In this document: in pieces, positions 1-8,206 of the stretch | How positions within the stretch are numbered: the stretch's first letter is position 1 | Layout of the letters: the number at the start of each line of letters is the position of its first letter | Assembly: GCA_002491565.1 (NCBI GenBank) | Contig: DKWE01000095.1 | Location: forward strand, 1-52,435 | DNA: 52,435 bases | Origin: Lachnospiraceae bacterium UBA7160 | Lineage (GTDB): Bacteria > Bacillota > Clostridia > Lachnospirales > Lachnospiraceae | Direction of reading: 5' to 3' | The notes under the pieces: model-generated | Told to the model about the DNA's origin: nothing | What the model saw: the letters and a program-made list of their open reading frames with translations, nothing else | Databases searched by the model: none | Made by a program: the position numbers and the translations under genes

Positions 1-105
1 CCAACTGTACTACTATCGCATATACCCAACCAGGATCGTTCCTAAAGCTTTACCAGCTTCCTCCAACGTTTAGTCTCGTAAGCAGTTCGCTTCGGAACAG
101 TTAGT

Positions 106-134
106 ACTATACTACATCTTTTGGCTCTTGTCAA
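106..134 (-). promoter_or_regulatory. Leftward vegetative promoter at window edge
   Basis: On the minus strand TTGACA (134-129) and TATAGT (111-106) are separated by 17 bp, close to the sigma-A consensus. It faces away from the tRNA promoter and would transcribe off the left edge. The roughly 100 nt downstream that are visible contain no obvious start codon with a reading frame, so they would be a leader for something outside the window. Confidence 0.6.
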
Positions 135-168
135 CACTTTTTTCAATTTTATTTTTTTCAAATTGTTG

Positions 169-197
169 TTGACAATTGATACAATTTCGGGTATAAT
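169..197 (+). promoter_or_regulatory. tRNA-Glu promoter
   Basis: Perfect TTGACA (169-174) and perfect TATAAT (192-197) with a 17-bp spacer, ending 10 bp before the tRNA. Fits a strong stable-RNA promoter. It is divergent to the 106-134 promoter; the two -35 boxes are about 35 bp apart in AT-rich DNA. Confidence 0.85.
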
Positions 198-207
198 GCA
201 GACATCT

Positions 208-279
208 GGTTCGTTGGTCAAGCGGTTAAGACGCCGCCCTCTCACGGCGGAAACACGAGTTCGATTCTCGTACGAACTA
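208..279 (+). tRNA. tRNA-Glu (anticodon CTC)
   Basis: A 72-nt cloverleaf can be folded. The acceptor stem is GGTTCGT/ACGAACT, with a G-T first pair. The D arm has a GTC/GAC stem. The anticodon stem CCGCC/GGCGG encloses loop CTCTCAC, giving anticodon CTC at positions 34-36. The T arm ACGAG/CTCGT encloses TTCGATT. The discriminator is A and CCA is not encoded. It is a single tRNA with its own promoter and terminator. Confidence 0.95.
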
Positions 280-295
280 TTTTTGATTACTTAAG

Positions 296-325
296 AATCT
301 GCTGCGGATGCGGCAGATTTTTCTT
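296..325 (+). terminator. tRNA-Glu terminator
   Basis: Inverted repeat AATCTGC/GCAGATT (296-302, 313-319) with a 10-nt loop, running into a T-rich tract. It lies 17 nt after the tRNA. Confidence 0.7.
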
Positions 326-406
326 TATCTCAGCATTTTATTCCTGCATTTTTCTTTATCTCTGCGAAGCAACGAATCCGGCGCAGAGGTACAGAGGAGG
401 TGTTTT

Positions 407-1402
407 ATGAAATTCATTGATTTGCATGTACATTCTACTTGCTCTGACGGAACCTTAACACCGTCCGAGGTCGTTGCCCTTGCCAGGCAGACAGGGCTTG
501 CCGCGTTTGCCCTGACAGACCACGACAGCACGGAAGGACTCGACGAGGCACTGCGCGCAGCCACTGCACAGACACAGACAGCTGCCCCGATGTGTGCTGT
601 ACCTGTGCATTCAAACGAGGCGACATTTGCAGACCGCGTGCGGTCTGACCAGCCGATGCCGCGGACTGCAAACTGCCGCAGGAATTCCGGCACTGATGCA
701 GATTCCTCTGCAAGCGGGACCGGAATCCTGGAGGTCATTCCCGGAATCGAGTTTTCTACGGACTATGAGGGGACTGAGATTCATATTGTCGGGCTGGATA
801 TCGACTATCAGAATCCGGAATTTCAGCGGCGGCTTGGGGAGCTTCGTGCAATCCGCGGACGCAGAAATGAAAAAATGATCGGGCGGATGGCCGCAGACGG
901 TATCGCAATCTCTATGGAAGCGATGGAGCAGCGTTTCGGCGCACAAGTCTGGACCCGTGCACACCTGGCACGCTATCTGATGGAGCATGGCTATGTTTCA
1001 AGCATTTCAGAAGCATTCCACTCTTATATCGGGGAAGACTGCAAATACTTCGTCTCACGGGAAATGGCGAGTCCGCTGGATGTCGTGCCCTTGATTCGGC
1101 AGTTCCACGGCATACCGATTCTGGCACACCCCATGCAGTACAAGCTGGCGGAGAAAACGCTCTGTACTCTGATCCAGCTTCTAAAGGAGCGCGGGCTTAT
1201 CGGCATGGAGATCTATTATTCTACCCATACGCCTGCGGATGTATCTTACCTGTCCGGGCTTGCAGACCGCTTTGGCCTTCTTGCCAGCGGCGGCTCTGAT
1301 TTTCACGGGGCAAACAAGCCGGACATTCATCTCGGCTCCGGAAAAGAGAACCTGCGTATCCCTTACGAGCTTCTCGCACAGCTTCGAAACGCAGTCTTTT
1401 GA
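407..1402 (+). CDS. PHP-domain phosphoesterase with a linker insertion
   Basis: 331-residue protein of the PHP (polymerase and histidinol phosphatase) family, the group that includes nucleoside-bisphosphate phosphatases and RNase AM (YciV). Visible metal-binding motifs are HVHSTCSDG (residues 7-15), TDHD (37-40), E115 in PGIEFS, AHP in the C-terminal half, and a late GGSDFHG. ATG 407 follows an AGAGGAGG ribosome site; an in-frame ATG at 308 lies in the tRNA terminator tail and is rejected. Residues about 53-106 are low in predicted structure and rich in T, A, R and S, where relatives have a short loop between the first helix and the EVIPGIE strand, so this is a lineage-specific insertion. A Cof-type phosphatase follows after 34 nt, probably in the same transcript. 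The exact substrate is unknown. Confidence 0.9.
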   Translation: MKFIDLHVHSTCSDGTLTPSEVVALARQTGLAAFALTDHDSTEGLDEALRAATAQTQTAAPMCAVPVHSNEATFADRVRSDQPMPRTANCRRNSGTDADSSASGTGILEVIPGIEFSTDYEGTEIHIVGLDIDYQNPEFQRRLGELRAIRGRRNEKMIGRMAADGIAISMEAMEQRFGAQVWTRAHLARYLMEHGYVSSISEAFHSYIGEDCKYFVSREMASPLDVVPLIRQFHGIPILAHPMQYKLAEKTLCTLIQLLKERGLIGMEIYYSTHTPADVSYLSGLADRFGLLASGGSDFHGANKPDIHLGSGKENLRIPYELLAQLRNAVF

Positions 1403-1436
1403 TCCGGATACTTGTAGTCATAAGGAAGTGCAGAAC

Positions 1437-2246
1437 ATGAACGCAAAAATATTATTTACCGATCTGGATGGCACACTGCTCAATGATCAGAAGGAAATCA
1501 CCTCCGGCAACCAGCAGGCCATCGACGAAGCACTGGCAAAAGGTCACAAAATCGTTATTTCTACCGGCCGTCCGCTTGCCAGTGCACGCATTCAGGCGGC
1601 CCGGCTTGGCCTGGATCGTGAGGGCTGTTATGCGATTACCTATAACGGCGGCCAGATCTATGACTTTTTCCATCGGAAGACCCTGTATGGCAGACCGCTT
1701 CCAATAGAACTGATCACGCCTGTGTTTATGGCCGCTTACGAAGCCGGGCTGCACATTCACACCTACTCTTCCACCCAGGTATTGTCAGAGCGTGAGACAC
1801 CAGAGCTTCTGGAATATGCCTCGACCACACTCATGCAGTACCAGATTGTAGAACACATTGCGGAAGCGCTCGAGGAGCCTCCCTACAAGATGATTGTGAT
1901 CAGTCTCAGCCATGACCGCCTGCTCGCATTCCAGGAGGAGCTGCTTCAACACTATCCGGACGAGCTCGACTGTTTCTTTTCCAGTGACATTCTTCTTGAA
2001 ATCGTCCCGAAGGGCATATCCAAGGGCTTTGCCGTACACTGGATGTGCCGGTATCTCGGTATTCCGCTGGAAAACTCGGTCGCTGCAGGCGATGCGCAAA
2101 ATGATATCCCCATGCTGGAGGCCGCGCAGGTCGGCGCTGTGATGCGCAATGCTTTTCCCGGAATAGCAGAGCATGGCACCTACGTCACCGAAGCCGATAA
2201 CAATCACGATGGAATTGCGGAAGTGATCCGGCGCTTTATTCTCTAG
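1437..2246 (+). CDS. Cof-type HAD-family sugar/cofactor phosphatase
   Basis: 269 residues. The HAD class IIB (Cof) family dephosphorylates sugar phosphates or flavin-type cofactors. Motif I is FTDLDGTLLND at the N-terminus, motif II is STGRP, and motif IV is AAGDAQNDIPML near the C-terminus, followed by the usual GxVMxNAxP-like end. The large cap domain lies between. ATG 1437 has an AAGGAAG ribosome site; the longer in-frame ATG at 1239 would lie inside the PHP gene. It sits 34 nt downstream of the PHP gene and ends in a shared bidirectional terminator. Substrate cannot be read from sequence. Confidence 0.93.
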   Translation: MNAKILFTDLDGTLLNDQKEITSGNQQAIDEALAKGHKIVISTGRPLASARIQAARLGLDREGCYAITYNGGQIYDFFHRKTLYGRPLPIELITPVFMAAYEAGLHIHTYSSTQVLSERETPELLEYASTTLMQYQIVEHIAEALEEPPYKMIVISLSHDRLLAFQEELLQHYPDELDCFFSSDILLEIVPKGISKGFAVHWMCRYLGIPLENSVAAGDAQNDIPMLEAAQVGAVMRNAFPGIAEHGTYVTEADNNHDGIAEVIRRFIL

Positions 2247-2255
2247 TGGCTGTAC

Positions 2256-2294
2256 AGCAAAAGGGTGCCGGCAGTTTGGCGGCACCCTTTTGCT
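2256..2294. terminator. Bidirectional terminator between convergent genes
   Basis: Perfect 14-bp inverted repeat AGCAAAAGGGTGCC/GGCACCCTTTTGCT with an 11-nt loop, located between the stops of the plus-strand phosphatase (2246) and the minus-strand small membrane protein (2305). The arms supply T runs in both directions. Confidence 0.85.
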
Positions 2295-2304
2295 GATACT
2301 GTAT

Positions 2305-2559
2305 TTATTCCTCTGCGTAGAGATCGCTGAGGTAATGGTCGAGTGCGTGTGTACTTACCGTATAGTCCGGCTTTTCCGTTACAGTGCTGTCATCTGCCTG
2401 AAAGTTATTGTACACGGATACGCCTACCCATGCCACCATGGCAATGGCAATTGCGGAAGCTCCGACCTTCATAGCGAGAAGCTGGCGCTTTTCCTTTTTG
2501 ATGATCTTCGCACGATTCTTCTTTTCCTCTTTATATCGATCTACTTTTGCCTGACTCAT
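2305..2559 (-). CDS. Small membrane protein, unknown function
   Basis: 84 residues. A strongly basic N-terminus (MSQAKVDRYKEEKKNRAKIIKKEKRQ) is followed by one hydrophobic helix at about residues 29-48 and an acidic C-terminal tail ending LYAEE, so the basic end is probably cytoplasmic. ATG 2559 follows an AAAGGAGA ribosome site; a longer frame from 2637 lacks one. A promoter is seen at 2663-2690. I do not recognise the family. The gene is monocistronic and converges on the HAD gene. Confidence 0.8.
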   Translation of the reverse strand: MSQAKVDRYKEEKKNRAKIIKKEKRQLLAMKVGASAIAIAMVAWVGVSVYNNFQADDSTVTEKPDYTVSTHALDHYLSDLYAEE

Positions 2560-2662
2560 AATTCGTTTCTCCTTTGCTGATACTGGTTCGCGAAGCACCG
2601 CCGTCTGGTGTACTGTCCCCAGACCACAGGCTGCCACTTTTCTCTATAATTCTAATAGATCT

Positions 2663-2690
2663 AGTATACACGATTCCAGGGAAATTTCAA
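2663..2690 (-). promoter_or_regulatory. Promoter of small membrane protein gene
   Basis: TTGAAA (2690-2685), 16-bp spacer, TATACT (2668-2663). The 14-bp stretch GAATCGTGTATACT including the -10 box recurs in the promoter at 52148. Confidence 0.65.
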
Positions 2691-2717
2691 GCATTTTATT
2701 CTTGTAGTGATTTCCCC

Positions 2718-3365
2718 TTATACAGCGCAGACTTCCACAATCGCTTTCAGCGATGCCGCGATATCCGTCAATGCCATACTTGGCGTCCCCGCAGACTTAT
2801 CGATGACCTGCCCCGGGATATAGGGGACATGCACAAAGCCGGCGCAAAACTGTGGGACTTTTCCACACACGTCCGCATGTTCTGCACACTGCGGGGATAA
2901 ACCCCTCCCCGCAGTGTGCAGCGCATGATACATAACCGCATTGCAGACATACGTACCTGCCGTGAAGGAGACATGGCAGGGAAGTCCTGCCTTGCGCACT
3001 GCTTCGACTGCCTTCACCACCGGAATTGTGGCAAAATATGCATCCGGAGCGTCCGGACAGACAGGAACTCCGCGCGGCTGCGTCCCGTCATTATCCGGGA
3101 TGCGGGCATCGGCAAGGTTCACCGCCGTCTGCTCAACGGTCACACAGGACCGGCCTCCCGCCTGCCCCACACTGAGGACGACATCCGGATGGAGCTCTTC
3201 GATCGCTTCCTCAAGCGCGTACCGCGCCCCCGCAAAAGAAACCGGAAGCTCTCTCTTGTACAGCTTTGCCCCTGCAATCTCATCCGGCAGCATCTGTACT
3301 GCCTCCCAGGATGGATTCAACGTTTCCTGGCCGAACGGAGCAAAACCTGTTACTAATATTTTCAT
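2718..3365 (-). CDS. pcp: Pyroglutamyl-peptidase I
   Basis: 215 residues. Cytoplasmic cysteine peptidase (family C15) that removes N-terminal pyroglutamate from peptides. The catalytic triad is visible: E78 in VEQTAVN, C141 in AGTYVCN, H179 in FVHVPY. The N-terminal signature VTGFAPFGQETLNPSW is intact. Between Cys and His the protein carries about 10 extra residues (about 152-172, cysteine-rich) compared with typical 200-215-residue enzymes, which pushes His to 179. ATG 3365 begins 5 nt after the lepA stop, so the two are co-transcribed, pcp being last. Confidence 0.93.
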   Translation of the reverse strand: MKILVTGFAPFGQETLNPSWEAVQMLPDEIAGAKLYKRELPVSFAGARYALEEAIEELHPDVVLSVGQAGGRSCVTVEQTAVNLADARIPDNDGTQPRGVPVCPDAPDAYFATIPVVKAVEAVRKAGLPCHVSFTAGTYVCNAVMYHALHTAGRGLSPQCAEHADVCGKVPQFCAGFVHVPYIPGQVIDKSAGTPSMALTDIAASLKAIVEVCAV

Positions 3366-3370
3366 GACCG

Positions 3371-5182
3371 CTATTTATCCTCCAGCTTCAGCACACTCAT
3401 AAACGCTTTCTGCGGAATTTCTACATTTCCGATCTGGCGCATACGCTTTTTTCCCTCTTTCTGCTTCTCGAGCAGCTTTTTCTTACGGGAAATGTCGCCG
3501 CCATAGCACTTCGCAAGCACATCCTTGCGCATCGCTTTGACAGTCTCCCGCGCAATGATTTTGCTGCCAACCGCCGCCTGGATCGGAATCTCGAAGAGCT
3601 GGCGCGGGATCTCTTCCTTCAGCCGCTCACACATTTTGCGGCCGCGCTCATAGGCAGTACCCGCAAATACGATAAACGAAAGTGCATCAACCTCTTCCCG
3701 GTTCACGAGAATGTCCAGTTTCACCAGTTCTGAGCGCATATAGCCTTTTAATTCGTAATCAAAGGATGCATAGCCGCGGGAGCGGGACTTCAGTGCATCG
3801 AAGAAATCATAGATGATCTCATTCAGCGGAAGGATGTACTTCAGCAGCGCACGCGTCCCTTCGATATACTCCATGCCCTCGTAGATGCCGCGCCGCTCCT
3901 GGCAGAGCTCCATGATCGTGCCGATATACTCGGTCGTCACCATGACTTCTGCCGCCACAACCGGCTCCTCCATATATTCAATTTCTGACGCATCCGGAAG
4001 GTTGGAAGGATTCGTCAGGTCAATGACTTCGCCATTCGTCTTGTGTACCTTGTAAATAACCCCCGGTGCAGTCGTGACCAGGTCAAGGTTGTACTCGCGC
4101 TCCAGCCGCTCCTGGATAATTTCCAGATGCAGCAGGCCAAGGAAGCCGCAGCGGAACCCAAAGCCAAGTGCAATCGAAGTCTCCGGCTCAAACTGGAGGG
4201 AAGCGTCATTGAGCTGAAGCTTCTCCAGGGCGTCCCGCAGATCCGGATATTTCGCTCCGTCTGCCGGGTACATGCCGCAATAGACCATCGGATTCACCTT
4301 TTTGTAGCCGGGAAGCGCCTCCGCGCACGGGCGGTCTACGCAGGTCACGGTATCGCCCACCCGGGTGTCCCTCACATTTTTCAGGCTGGCCGTCAGATAG
4401 CCGACCATCCCGGCGCTCAGCTCATCACACGGGATGAACTGCCCTGCTCCAAAGAATCCGACCTCCACAACCTCCGCCTCTGCACCAGTCGCCATCATCC
4501 GGATGTGTGTTCCCTTGCGCACGGAGCCATCCTTGATCCGGAGAAATACGATAACTCCCTTGTAAGAGTCATAGACAGAATCAAAGATCAGCGCTTTCAG
4601 CGGCGCGGACGGGTCTCCGCCGGGGGCCGGAATCTTCCGGACGACCTGCTCGAGCACGTCGCGGACGTTCTGCCCGGTTTTGGCAGAGATGCGCGGCGCG
4701 TCCTCCGCTTCCAGCCCAATCACATCCTCAATCTCATGGACAACACGGTCTGGCTCTGCACTTGGCAGGTCAATTTTATTGATCACCGGCATCACATCGA
4801 GATCGTGATCGAGCGCCAGGTATACATTCGCCAGTGTCTGCGCCTCAATGCCCTGTGCAGCATCAACCACCAGAATCGCGCCGTCGCATGCAGCAAGGCT
4901 GCGCGAAACTTCGTAGTTGAAATCCACATGACCCGGTGTATCGATGAGGTTGAAAATATATTCCTCGCCGTCATCCGCTTTATAGATAATACGAACGGCC
5001 TGCGATTTGATTGTAATGCCGCGCTCGCGCTCCAGATCCATATTGTCCAGCACCTGCTCCTGCATCTCGCGGCTGGTCAGAAGACCTGTCATCTCGATGA
5101 TCCGGTCTGCCAGCGTAGACTTGCCATGGTCAATATGTGCAATAATGCAAAAATTTCTGATTTTACTTTGATCTGCTGCCAC
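3371..5182 (-). CDS. lepA: Elongation factor 4 (LepA)
   Basis: 603 residues, the usual LepA length. Ribosome-associated GTPase that acts on stalled or mistranslocated ribosomes. G-motifs in order: AHIDHGKST, DTPGHVD, NKIDLP, SAKTG; the LepA-specific C-terminal domain ends RMRQIGNVEIPQKAF. The start is GTG at 5182, preceded 8 nt upstream by AGGAGG; the upstream in-frame ATG at 5242 adds 20 residues absent from the family and has no ribosome site. The gene has its own promoter at 5321-5350, lies downstream of spoIIP as in many Clostridia, and is followed at once by pcp. Confidence 0.97.
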   Translation of the reverse strand: MAADQSKIRNFCIIAHIDHGKSTLADRIIEMTGLLTSREMQEQVLDNMDLERERGITIKSQAVRIIYKADDGEEYIFNLIDTPGHVDFNYEVSRSLAACDGAILVVDAAQGIEAQTLANVYLALDHDLDVMPVINKIDLPSAEPDRVVHEIEDVIGLEAEDAPRISAKTGQNVRDVLEQVVRKIPAPGGDPSAPLKALIFDSVYDSYKGVIVFLRIKDGSVRKGTHIRMMATGAEAEVVEVGFFGAGQFIPCDELSAGMVGYLTASLKNVRDTRVGDTVTCVDRPCAEALPGYKKVNPMVYCGMYPADGAKYPDLRDALEKLQLNDASLQFEPETSIALGFGFRCGFLGLLHLEIIQERLEREYNLDLVTTAPGVIYKVHKTNGEVIDLTNPSNLPDASEIEYMEEPVVAAEVMVTTEYIGTIMELCQERRGIYEGMEYIEGTRALLKYILPLNEIIYDFFDALKSRSRGYASFDYELKGYMRSELVKLDILVNREEVDALSFIVFAGTAYERGRKMCERLKEEIPRQLFEIPIQAAVGSKIIARETVKAMRKDVLAKCYGGDISRKKKLLEKQKEGKKRMRQIGNVEIPQKAFMSVLKLEDK

Positions 5183-5320
5183 CTGTGATTCCTCCTGCCT
5201 GACTGCCGTGCGCACACTTGCATAGACTTCCCATAGAAGCAACGCTGCAGGGCGCGCGGGGTATCCTGTCTGTTTATAGAAACACTGTCTGTATGTCTGA
5301 TTTGATAACCATTGCTTCTC

Positions 5321-5350
5321 AGTTTAGCACAGGTCATGCCTGCTTGTCCA
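5321..5350 (-). promoter_or_regulatory. lepA-pcp promoter
   Basis: TGGACA (5350-5345), 18-bp spacer, TAAACT (5326-5321), giving a leader of about 135 nt before the lepA GTG. Confidence 0.55.
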
Positions 5351-5372
5351 GTAGGGAATCTGGCACTTCAGA

Positions 5373-6746
5373 TCATTCTCTTCCGCTCAGCACCTGGTCA
5401 ATCAGATCTGCGAGAGGGATCATCGCGTTGCGTTCCTCTTCGACCGTGTTTAGCTGCGTGCCGGCTTCAATCAGAAGCGAGCGTGGACGCAAATGCAGGT
5501 TAAAGCGTTCCGCCTTCAGGTAAATATTGCGGGTGAAATCCGGGTACTGTCTGCGCGCTTTGAGCTCCAGCTGCAGAGAAAATGCAAGGTTCTGCTGCGT
5601 ATAGCTGTTGGGAAGGTAAGCGATCAGCTCATCTGCGCTATTGCGGGAGATTCCGTTAAAAAACATGATTTTGGAGGTTGGCCTTCCGTCAATTTCCGTC
5701 ACAAACTTTTCCCCATCCACCCCATCCCGGTGCAGGTCAATGATCACCTCAATGGATGGATGCTCCTCCAGGATCTGCTGCACCTGGGCGCGCGCGTAAT
5801 CATAGGCTGTGCTGCGGTCAAGTACCCCATCTACCAAATCGTAAACGCCAGTGTCATGAATGACCTGATACCCATAGCCCGTTAATAGCTCTGTAAGGTA
5901 ATCGCCCATCCCGACAATCGTCGTACCGGGATCATCTGGATCCGAGTCCGCGAAGGCTTCCTGAGAATGCGTATGATAGATTAGAATCTGCGGGACCTCC
6001 GGATTTTTGACAATACTCAGATCCTCGGACAGAAGCGCTGCGGCATCCAGCAAATCCGCGTCGGCACACGTACCCGGGTCTACGATAAAGTATTCGTTCA
6101 ATAAATAATTGAAATCTGAGAGCTGTTCCAGCAGCTCTGCCGAGACATTACGGCCAAATACTGGCTGGGATGAGTCAGAGGACTTCGGCAAAGATGGCTC
6201 GTCCTCCTCCTGGACAGAACGTTCCGATTGAGCCTGCCCATCTGCACTCGTTTCGTGCGGAATCGCCGCCCGGGTCCTGGACTTGGCATCTGCTGCGTCT
6301 TCTGATTCTCCCTCCGAAGCGGGAGGCACAGCAGAGCCCGGATTTGCATCTGCCTCGGATGCCTGAGCAGGAATGTCCGAAGCCTCTGTTGACCGGCTGG
6401 CAGTATGCCAGGCAGAGCCAGGCTCCTCCGATGCCTCAGCAGTCTGTTCTTCGTCTGCCCGCTCGGCAAGGTAGCTGTAGGTCGGGACGAGCGGGCGCAT
6501 CCACGCCGCAAACCAGTTGACTGGCTTCCGTTCTTCCACTGCCGCTGCATAGCCCGGCGTCCAGGTTCTTGCTGCTGCGTCTTCCAGCCTCTGCTGCAGC
6601 ATTCCTGCGTCAAGGATGGCGCGCGCGGAGCCGGTCTCCGCCAGCAGCGCACCGCCCTTCTGCACAATATAAACCCCAAGAATTATCATCGCGAAATATA
6701 ACAGACGTTGCAGCCAGCCCCCGTCCCGCGTAACGATCACCTCCAC
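5373..6746 (-). CDS. spoIIP: Stage II sporulation protein P
   Basis: 457 residues. SpoIIP is a membrane-anchored amidase/endopeptidase that, with SpoIID and SpoIIM, degrades septal peptidoglycan for engulfment. One N-terminal membrane helix (about 13-35), a long acidic E/S/A-rich linker (about 85-195), then the catalytic domain with YHTHSQEAF (zinc His and partner), IIDLHRDG and LLIEAGTQLNT. The start is uncertain: the reading frame is open upstream, GTG 6746 has only a weak GGAAAAG upstream, and the near-perfect anti-16S match GGAGGTGATC at 6743-6734 lies within the first codons with no ATG/GTG/TTG at proper distance after it. It sits between a HAD gene and lepA, in the usual gpr-spoIIP-lepA neighbourhood. 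Confidence 0.93.
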   Translation of the reverse strand: MEVIVTRDGGWLQRLLYFAMIILGVYIVQKGGALLAETGSARAILDAGMLQQRLEDAAARTWTPGYAAAVEERKPVNWFAAWMRPLVPTYSYLAERADEEQTAEASEEPGSAWHTASRSTEASDIPAQASEADANPGSAVPPASEGESEDAADAKSRTRAAIPHETSADGQAQSERSVQEEDEPSLPKSSDSSQPVFGRNVSAELLEQLSDFNYLLNEYFIVDPGTCADADLLDAAALLSEDLSIVKNPEVPQILIYHTHSQEAFADSDPDDPGTTIVGMGDYLTELLTGYGYQVIHDTGVYDLVDGVLDRSTAYDYARAQVQQILEEHPSIEVIIDLHRDGVDGEKFVTEIDGRPTSKIMFFNGISRNSADELIAYLPNSYTQQNLAFSLQLELKARRQYPDFTRNIYLKAERFNLHLRPRSLLIEAGTQLNTVEEERNAMIPLADLIDQVLSGRE

Positions 6747-6776
6747 CCACAGCTTTTCCAGCCGCGCACAATAGAA

Positions 6777-6807
6777 AACAGGCCTTCTTTTACAAAGACT
6801 GCCTGTT
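6777..6807 (-). terminator. Weak hairpin upstream of spoIIP
   Basis: AACAGGC/GCCTGTT inverted repeat with a 17-nt loop, followed on the minus strand by TTTTCT. It could be a weak terminator for the gene upstream or a leader hairpin of spoIIP. Confidence 0.35.
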
Positions 6808-6808
6808 C

Positions 6809-6839
6809 TATGTATATGACCGTATGCGGTTCGTTATTC
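6809..6839 (-). promoter_or_regulatory. Candidate sigma-E-type promoter for spoIIP
   Basis: On the minus strand GAATAACG (6839-6832), 15-bp spacer, TATACATA (6816-6809). It resembles the sigma-E pattern (about GNATAnnT and CATACANT). spoIIP is a mother-cell sigma-E gene in Bacillus. Position is right, but the match is partial. Confidence 0.35.
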
Positions 6840-7081
6840 CAATAATTCGTATGCACGCATCCTCCGGCCCCGGGATTGCATCGCCAAAGTGCATTTTGTA
6901 CGCATCCCGAGCCGTACTACTGTTCGGGACCGGGACAGCCGTGAATCGTGATGCTCTGCATCATTTCTATTGCTATCAGCGGTATACCTCTGGGAGCCAT
7001 GACCTTCCGGCAACTGATGCGTCTGATGATTCCTCTCACTTTGAATGAAACAGGTACTGAATTTCATCGATTCTATGTATG
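6840..7081. other. Intergenic region, no gene seen
   Basis: About 240 bp between spoIIP and the HAD phosphatase gene. Short frames exist on both strands, but none has a ribosome site or recognisable protein character. No strong hairpin with a T tract is seen. Confidence 0.5.
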
Positions 7082-7975
7082 TCATCCCCGGTCCGGCTGC
7101 CCTGCCCTTGCCTCTGCAAGATTCTCATAGTACTGATTTTCCAGCACCTCGTAGGCGGCCGTCTTATCGATGATCGCTTTGACAAGACAATCCAGCTCCT
7201 GTCCCTCGGTGTAATCCGCAGGCACAAAGTAACGGATTCGCTTATCCAGCATCATGCGGTGTACTTTGGATTTGTCCTGCGTGTCCGGATTGTAGACGCC
7301 AATCGAATGCCCGCCGTAGGCGTTGACCAGCTTCATGCACGGGATGTCAGTGTCGCTGTCTCCTATGTAGACCATATTCCGGAATGGCACGCGCATCTCC
7401 TCCGGCGGGAAGTAATCATTTACCCCCGGGTCATTGACATCCAATACCCCCTTTTCGATTCGGAACAGGTATTGCGTCTTGCTTGTGTAGTTGATGACCT
7501 GCGCAGGCCAGACCGCCACACCGCGTGCATTATAATAGAAGGAACTCGCATAAATTTTCTCGAATACACCGTTTTTGGCAATCTGTGTGCCCTCGATCAT
7601 TTCCATCAGGCCGGAAGAGATGATGTAATGCTCAACGATGACGTTCCGCTCCTTCCCGTAAGCGCGGAGGCGCTCAAACCAGTCCTCCACGCCAGGAAAA
7701 AGCGCCACCTTTGCCCCGTAGTCCTCCAGACTGCGCCGATTGAAGATGAAGCGTCCCTCCGCTTCCTTTACCATCTTGTACATGTAGGCGAGGTTGCTGT
7801 CCATATCATTTTCCTGCGCCAGAATATTTGACTCCTTCCAGAAAGACGCCACATCATAGCCAACGGATTGGATGTAGCCCTGCGCCTGCATATCATCCGG
7901 CGACAGCGTCTTGTCAAAATCATAACAGATCGCAAGAACCGGAAACGCTTCCTTTTTTCTTCTCTCAAAGGGCAT
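7082..7975 (-). CDS. HAD-superfamily phosphatase, unknown substrate
   Basis: 297 residues. Motif I CYDFDKTLSPDDM lies near the N-terminus, motif II IISSG in the middle, and motif IV YIGDSDTDIPCM near the C-terminus. It belongs to the larger haloacid-dehalogenase-like proteins found in many gut Firmicutes, with an alpha-helical cap between motifs I and II. ATG 7975 is preceded by GAGGAGG; the in-frame ATG at 8008 adds residues without a ribosome site. It has its own promoter and separates gpr from spoIIP, which are commonly adjacent in relatives. Substrate unknown. Confidence 0.88.
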   Translation of the reverse strand: MPFERRKKEAFPVLAICYDFDKTLSPDDMQAQGYIQSVGYDVASFWKESNILAQENDMDSNLAYMYKMVKEAEGRFIFNRRSLEDYGAKVALFPGVEDWFERLRAYGKERNVIVEHYIISSGLMEMIEGTQIAKNGVFEKIYASSFYYNARGVAVWPAQVINYTSKTQYLFRIEKGVLDVNDPGVNDYFPPEEMRVPFRNMVYIGDSDTDIPCMKLVNAYGGHSIGVYNPDTQDKSKVHRMMLDKRIRYFVPADYTEGQELDCLVKAIIDKTAAYEVLENQYYENLAEARAGQPDRG

Positions 7976-8068
7976 AGCGGACCTCCTCTCGGTATCTGCT
8001 GGTCCCATACCTTCACAGACAGTTGCTGCCGCATCGATTCCAGCAGGTTATTCAGAACTTAGAAAACC

Positions 8069-8097
8069 ATTTTATCACACATAGCATGAAAAGGCAA
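8069..8097 (-). promoter_or_regulatory. Promoter of HAD phosphatase gene
   Basis: TTGCCT (8097-8092), 17-bp spacer, TAAAAT (8074-8069), about 95 nt before the start codon. Confidence 0.5.
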
Positions 8098-8206
8098 TAC
8101 AAAATCTGAACTACAAAACAGCTGGCCGCCTGCGGTTCACGCCTCCGCTGCCCCTGTGAGGGCGCTGTGTTCCGGTGGCACACGGTAAGCGCCGGCCCGC
8201 CTGTTC

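Noticed and set aside
4043..5188. 381-codon plus-strand open frame
   Set aside because: Antisense to lepA; no ribosome site.
6834..7085. 83-codon minus-strand frame upstream of spoIIP
   Set aside because: No ribosome site, no recognisable sequence; would overlap the end of the HAD gene.
8100..8206. GGTTCACG-containing stretch as another copy of the MITE-like element
   Set aside because: Shares only a short string; neither terminal repeats nor the internal blocks are present.
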